Of a stretch of DNA of 64,000 nt, positions 59,866-64,000 are shown piece after piece. The number at the start of each line of letters is the position of its first letter. Positions within the stretch are counted from its first letter, which is position 1. This DNA comes from Lutraria lutraria (Eukaryota > Mollusca > Bivalvia > Venerida > Mactridae). The DNA is taken from assembly GCA_964023205.1 (NCBI GenBank), contig OZ026833.1, positions 34,326,366 through 34,390,365 of the forward strand. Reading direction: 5' to 3'. Both the position numbers and the translations under genes were made by a program. Under the pieces are notes generated by a model. It was not told the DNA's origin. It was given only the letters and a program-made list of their open reading frames with translations, and did not search any database.

Positions 59866-62800
59866 CTGAAGACAAGAAGTAGTTTTTATGAATGAATATG
59901 ACACAAATATACATAAACAGCACATATAGCGTAACATCATTACGTCATGTTATCTCATAATGTTTGAATCTTACAATGCATGTTCCCTTATCGCCTGAAG
60001 ATTTATATCATCCAACATCCTTTATATTCTTTATGGTGGAAAGAAATGATTTATTTCAATATTAGAATATTTTCAAAGATCCGCCATAGTAACAATTACA
60101 CGTCAAATAAATGATTGTATAATCACGAGTTTGTGTAGTGGTTGCATGTCCTACAACTCAGTGTCTAACTTACATAGTTTGGTATAATTTGTTGTCGTCT
60201 TGCTTGCAGACAGCGTATAACATGTGGTATGGATACTTCACCATCAATTCTTACATACTCCAATATGTTCATCAAAGCTACAATAAGCCCGCTTCGTGCT
60301 GCCCCATTCCTGTGGTGCGAGAAAACAATCAATAGTTACATTGCCAGTGTGTTCAACATGCTTTCATTAATACCAGATATCAACATTAGGTCAGTTGTGT
60401 AAGACAGACAGAAAGAAAACCAAACAAACAATTGCGCCGCAAAACGTAATGTTAGAAACTACCCTAAATATTAAATAATGCGACTGTAGCTAAGAACGAT
60501 GCTTGTAATTTATGTATACATATACGGTCACATAGTCATGTTTATTGTGAGTGTAGATGTGGTATTTTTGATAACTTGAATTGTGATAAATACCTTTTAT
60601 AAATCTTATTTCTGATAGGTTCATCACAAAACAAAAGAAGTCATTTTAACTGACTCGTATTTGCATTCCCCATTATATTTCAACATACTCTTTTTATTAC
60701 ATCATTATTGTCATTACCAGTGGTAAGTCAGGAATTTACTTCAATATTAATACGCATACTGATACACAACTGATAATAATAATAAACGCATCACACACAT
60801 TCTTACATGCATTCAACGACTAATGGCTTGTCTTTAGACCAAGCCTGAATGTAACACAATTGTTTAAATTCATCAACATATTGCTCAATTTCTTACATGC
60901 ATTGAACAATAAGAGGTTTGTTTTTCTTCAGTCTTTGTAGACTATCCAAGTTGTAGAGAAAGTCTAGCATTTGGTAAGGATCGTCGGGGCATACGCTTGA
61001 CGGAGCCCACTTTTTATATATAAATTGAGTTAAATGGTATACCTGTAAATAACGATAAAACATTTACAGATACATCGAGACAATACCCAATATAAACACA
61101 GGCAACAGTAGCTACGAAGTAGCCAATATGGCACATAATGAAAATGATAGAACACACACTTTAACCAAAAACCCACCACATTACAAGGTTTGTTTATGTC
61201 AATAATGTATATAAGTATATCTACGGGCAATATGTTGAGGTTTTGTATTATGCTTTTCCTGTACGAATACTACCTTGTGGACATAAAGAAAACAATATAA
61301 ACGTCCAAATTGATTGATTGGTTAATTGCGACATCTTAATTCTGTATACAATAGGTCTGGTGACAAATGTCACATTTCACTATTATCAAAACCATTTTAG
61401 CCGAAACACAAAATAATACATATTCTTGAACAAAAATAGAAGTGGAAAATACGGAATTCTGTATTAAGTTTTATGAGATTAACTACATATCAAGAAGATA
61501 TAATTATTTGAGTTTGGATTGTAAGAATAATATCTTTCACAAGAGGCATTGGACAAACCTTGGAGTTGTATGATAATGTATGTTTCCTCATAATATATCC
61601 ATATTTGTTCTCTTCTGATGCAACAGAAACACGAAACGGTCCTAGGACTACAGTACCAGTATCTGGTAAATACTTGCCAACCTAATGGGTAAAAATGAAT
61701 GAAAACAAGTAAGAAAAGGCTGAAATATATTAAGATACATTGGCGAAGACATATCCTATATATCAACTGAAAACAGGTACATTGATCACGACGTACAAAA
61801 GTAACCATATTAATAAGATAGAATGATAGATCATGCGTATTTACTGAACCAATAAGTGGTCGTAAGACATTTGGAAGCCATTAGTTTTGTTTGTGAATAA
61901 CATGGAATGAGGTTATCAATATCTGGCACTCAAATATTAATATTGCACCATTGTCGCAAACTGACTGTTGTGTAAAATGCAAATTGAATTAAGCAGTTGT
62001 TTTTAACTTTCTCTAACAGCCTCAAAAAGATTTGTATAAGAACATCACTTGGAATTATATTAAATTAATCATCAATAATGAGATATACATTTTATCTTGT
62101 GCAAAACGTAAGGATCATAACTCATATAAAGGTTTCGGGCAGATAATTTTTGTGAAGTAAAACAACAAATGCATTTTTACATAGTTTGCATTACCTATGC
62201 ACCATTCAATATCATATAATTTGCTATTGTGAAATACATGTAGATTGCTATGCACTACACGCGGAATCTGTAATAAAGATATCTATTGATATATTAGATA
62301 AAAAGACTCAAGACTCACATTTCCAGTTTCAATTTCTTCATCAAATGTAACAATGACTTGCACTTCTTGCTCCACTATTAGACGACAATGATCTATTGCC
62401 GTGTTCGGTAATGGTGTTTGTGTGATTACAAATCCATGAGAGTCACAGTATCCCTAAATTAATTAACAATTCATACATCATTTGTTTCTTGATAAAATAA
62501 AAACCGCTCACACATCCATGCGTGAATAAAAGACATTAGTTGACAGGCGGTAAAAAACGGGTTCCGATACGCATGCAACACTTCCTACATTAATGGCGGC
62601 TAGCATAACCAGTAGAAAAGGTAATGTTTATACAACTATGAATAGTCGTTAAAAGTTACTTGCTGTTTCAATGTATACACATTTATAACTAGTTAATGTT
62701 TTACAAATATCATGCTCCTATATATGTTACATACCGGTATGTAGATAGCATTAATGTAAGTACTTGTTCCTGCAACAGATGTGCCTAAACGTGGTCTGTA

Positions 62801-63696
62801 TTCATCTTCTGTAGTGATGTAAAATATACAATATGACATAATCATAAAATCAATACAAATTTGGTATTTTACTTATTAATAATAAAGAAATGTTTATTTT
62901 GGACATCAAAAAATTGCGTACCCTGTGTTTGAAATATTTACAATAGTATGAACCGCCGTGTTGATAGTTGTAAATTGTTACACTATACATTGTTAAGGGC
63001 TGTTTTAGATGTGGATAACAAGAATGACAGTTATTGGTATTTAAAATGCGCTGTTGTTTCATTATATCAAGTTCGTCATGTGTTTATTAAAATTGCCCCT
63101 GTTGTAAAGCGGGCATTCAATTTTAGTGACATATTTCCGGATTTTATATCAAACACCTACGTGCAAGAATGTTGGGGAATCTGTCTTTATCTTTATTTTT
63201 GTATTCAGTTTCATACAACCGTTTATCTTTTGTAACATCCCAATCCTCAAACCATGTCCCATCGTAAACAACCACAGGGGCGTCAGTAAACGTCTATAAT
63301 AAAAAAACATTCAGTTGGTCCAGGTATATGATGATTGAAGAAAAATGGATAATTTGTTAAATCTAAACGCAGCGACTGTCAATTGATTGATGTTCAAATT
63401 AAATTCACATATGCATTTCTTTTGATTGTGGATTATAATACAAGAAACTTATACAGTAATTATAATTCCGATTCTCGAAAAAATGTATACCGACAATTTA
63501 ATACAAACATATAATGAAATAAACTCTCTACACTCATATATTTTACTTGATAATCCAGCTTCAGTCTTTGATTTCCCGACACTGTGTCAATCTTGATCTG
63601 TGTTTTATATTGACGCTCAAATTCATCCACGGTTACAGGTTGTGAAGGTAGAACGAGAGTATCCAACACAATCATGTGCAAATAATAATATTGTTC
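59791..63696 (-). CDS. Gene C: D1 end and D2 exons of a third receptor tyrosine phosphatase paralogue (5' part off window)
   Basis: Eight exons match the last eight of gene B with identical phases and lengths (150, 133, 74, 135, 123, 146, 136), then a longer terminal exon of 75 nt including the stop. Together they code 323 residues in one frame, beginning after the D1 active-site exon, which should lie just past 64000. D2 has KDRF where A and B have KNRF, WAP in place of WPD, and QCMNGAARSG. The tail after CYVRR is eight residues (ESKHANFN), while B stops one residue later, after Gly. From about 60.95 kb upward, coding and intron DNA are nearly identical to gene A; the last exons are B-like. 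Whether C has a functional 5' end cannot be seen. Confidence 0.85.
60174..60309 (-). CDS. Gene C exon (equivalent to B exon 31): D2 P-loop
   Basis: [19 protein letters not shown] and [13 protein letters not shown]-x5-R kept. Confidence 0.88.
60801..60836 (-). repeat. Duplicated 3' end of a D2 exon in a gene C intron
   Basis: TCTTACATGCATTCAACGAC matches the gene A exon 27 end and donor, but sits in the intron after the used, B-like exon end at 60897. It keeps a GTAAGA donor. A recombination scar. Confidence 0.7.
60897..61042 (-). CDS. Gene C exon (equivalent to B exon 30), mosaic
   Basis: YKKWAPSSVCPDDP and LIVQC. The 5' part follows gene A and the 3' end follows gene B, with the switch at about 60925-60945. 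Confidence 0.86.
61559..61681 (-). CDS. Gene C exon (equivalent to B exon 29)
   Basis: [34 protein letters not shown]. Confidence 0.87.
62319..62453 (-). CDS. Gene C exon (equivalent to B exon 28)
   Basis: GFVITQTPLPNTAIDHCRLI; about 3 base differences from gene A over 135, compared with many from gene B. Confidence 0.87.
62735..62808 (-). CDS. Gene C exon (equivalent to B exon 27): D2 YINA
   Basis: EYRPRLGTS, STYINAIYIP, the same residues as gene A as far as I can read. Confidence 0.86.
63161..63293 (-). CDS. Gene C exon (equivalent to B exon 26): D2 start
   Basis: TFTDAPVVVYDGTWFEDW and KDKDRFPNILA; the KNR Asn is Asp here. Same donor GTAGGTG as gene A. Confidence 0.82.
63547..63696 (-). 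CDS. Gene C exon (equivalent to B exon 25)
   Basis: EQYYYLHMIVLDTLVLPSQP, DEFERQYKTQIKID. Acceptor is CTGAAG, where gene A has CTGCAG. Confidence 0.83.
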
Positions 63697-64000
63697 CTTC
63701 AGAAATAAAAACAATTTATTTCACTGATTAAACCTGTTTTACTTTTCTTATTTAAAAGGTCTGCCATGACCATGGAACTAAAGCGTATCGAAAATCCATC
63801 ACATTGGTATCTTTTTAATGCCTTAATCATTTGATGAAAGTCCTGTAAAATAATGACGAAATCCCGCTAGTTTACTCAAAATACACATTTCAAGATTTAC
63901 CAAACCTGTCGTTTTTTTGGCTCAGAAAGTGTTCGTCATTTTCACAACTCGACACTTTCGGAATCATTCAAAACCAAAAACATCGCGGAAAGGATGTAAA

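Noticed and set aside
62948..63235. Plus-strand open frame of 95 codons (also 2801-3055 and 32765-32947)
   Set aside because: All three lie over minus-strand D2 exons and their intron edges; the minus frame has PTP motifs and correct phases.

Overview
The window is eukaryotic, AT-rich and intron-dense. Every gene I can support lies on the minus strand. It holds a tandem array of three paralogous genes for receptor-type protein tyrosine phosphatases (RPTPs), read right to left: gene C (3' part only, 63696 to 59791), gene B (complete, 53092 to 29806) and gene A (start at 25087, last exons cut off by the left edge at base 1). I rebuilt the exons by hand from splice signals, intron phase and comparison of the three copies. 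Gene B joins into one open frame of 32 exons, 4035 nt including the stop, or 1344 residues. The architecture, 68 short exons, tRNA-derived SINEs and non-LTR retrotransposon remnants suggest an invertebrate, most likely a mollusc and probably a bivalve; that assignment is inference from general knowledge of such genomes.

Protein layout: signal peptide, one EGF-like module, two fucolectin/F5-8C-like (FTP-type) modules of two exons each, a run of EGF-like modules (six more in B, four more in A), one transmembrane helix with a basic stop-transfer, a juxtamembrane segment with a conserved tyrosine motif (YIYDEL), a PTP domain D1 with WPD loop and [10 protein letters not shown] active site, and a second domain D2 that keeps a C-x5-R sequence but has WAP where WPD is expected. 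The likely picture is a cell-surface receptor with a lectin-like/EGF ectodomain, an active membrane-proximal phosphatase and a distal pseudophosphatase. The ligand is unknown, and the classical fucose-binding residues do not appear to be kept.

Regions: 1-9 kb, cytoplasmic exons of gene A; 9.6-17.2 kb, ectodomain exons of A with two SINEs in a 3.9-kb intron; 17.2-25.0 kb, A intron 1 with a 1.97-kb element bearing perfect 27-bp terminal inverted repeats, a LINE remnant and a ~103-bp tandem repeat; 25.1-29.8 kb, A/B intergenic; 29.8-46.7 kb, gene B exons 32 to 2; 46.7-53.0 kb, B intron 1 with a LINE remnant, an inverted copy of the repeat module seen in A, a 14-bp minisatellite and a SINE fragment; 53.1-59.8 kb, B/C intergenic with a ~0.5-kb tandem duplication, one copy interrupted by a SINE; 59.8-63.7 kb, D2 exons of gene C.

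The copies are not equally related along their length. Gene C is almost identical to A, introns included, from about 61 to 63 kb, but resembles B in its last exons. The switch lies inside one exon, next to a duplicated exon end. This points to unequal crossing-over or gene conversion in the array.
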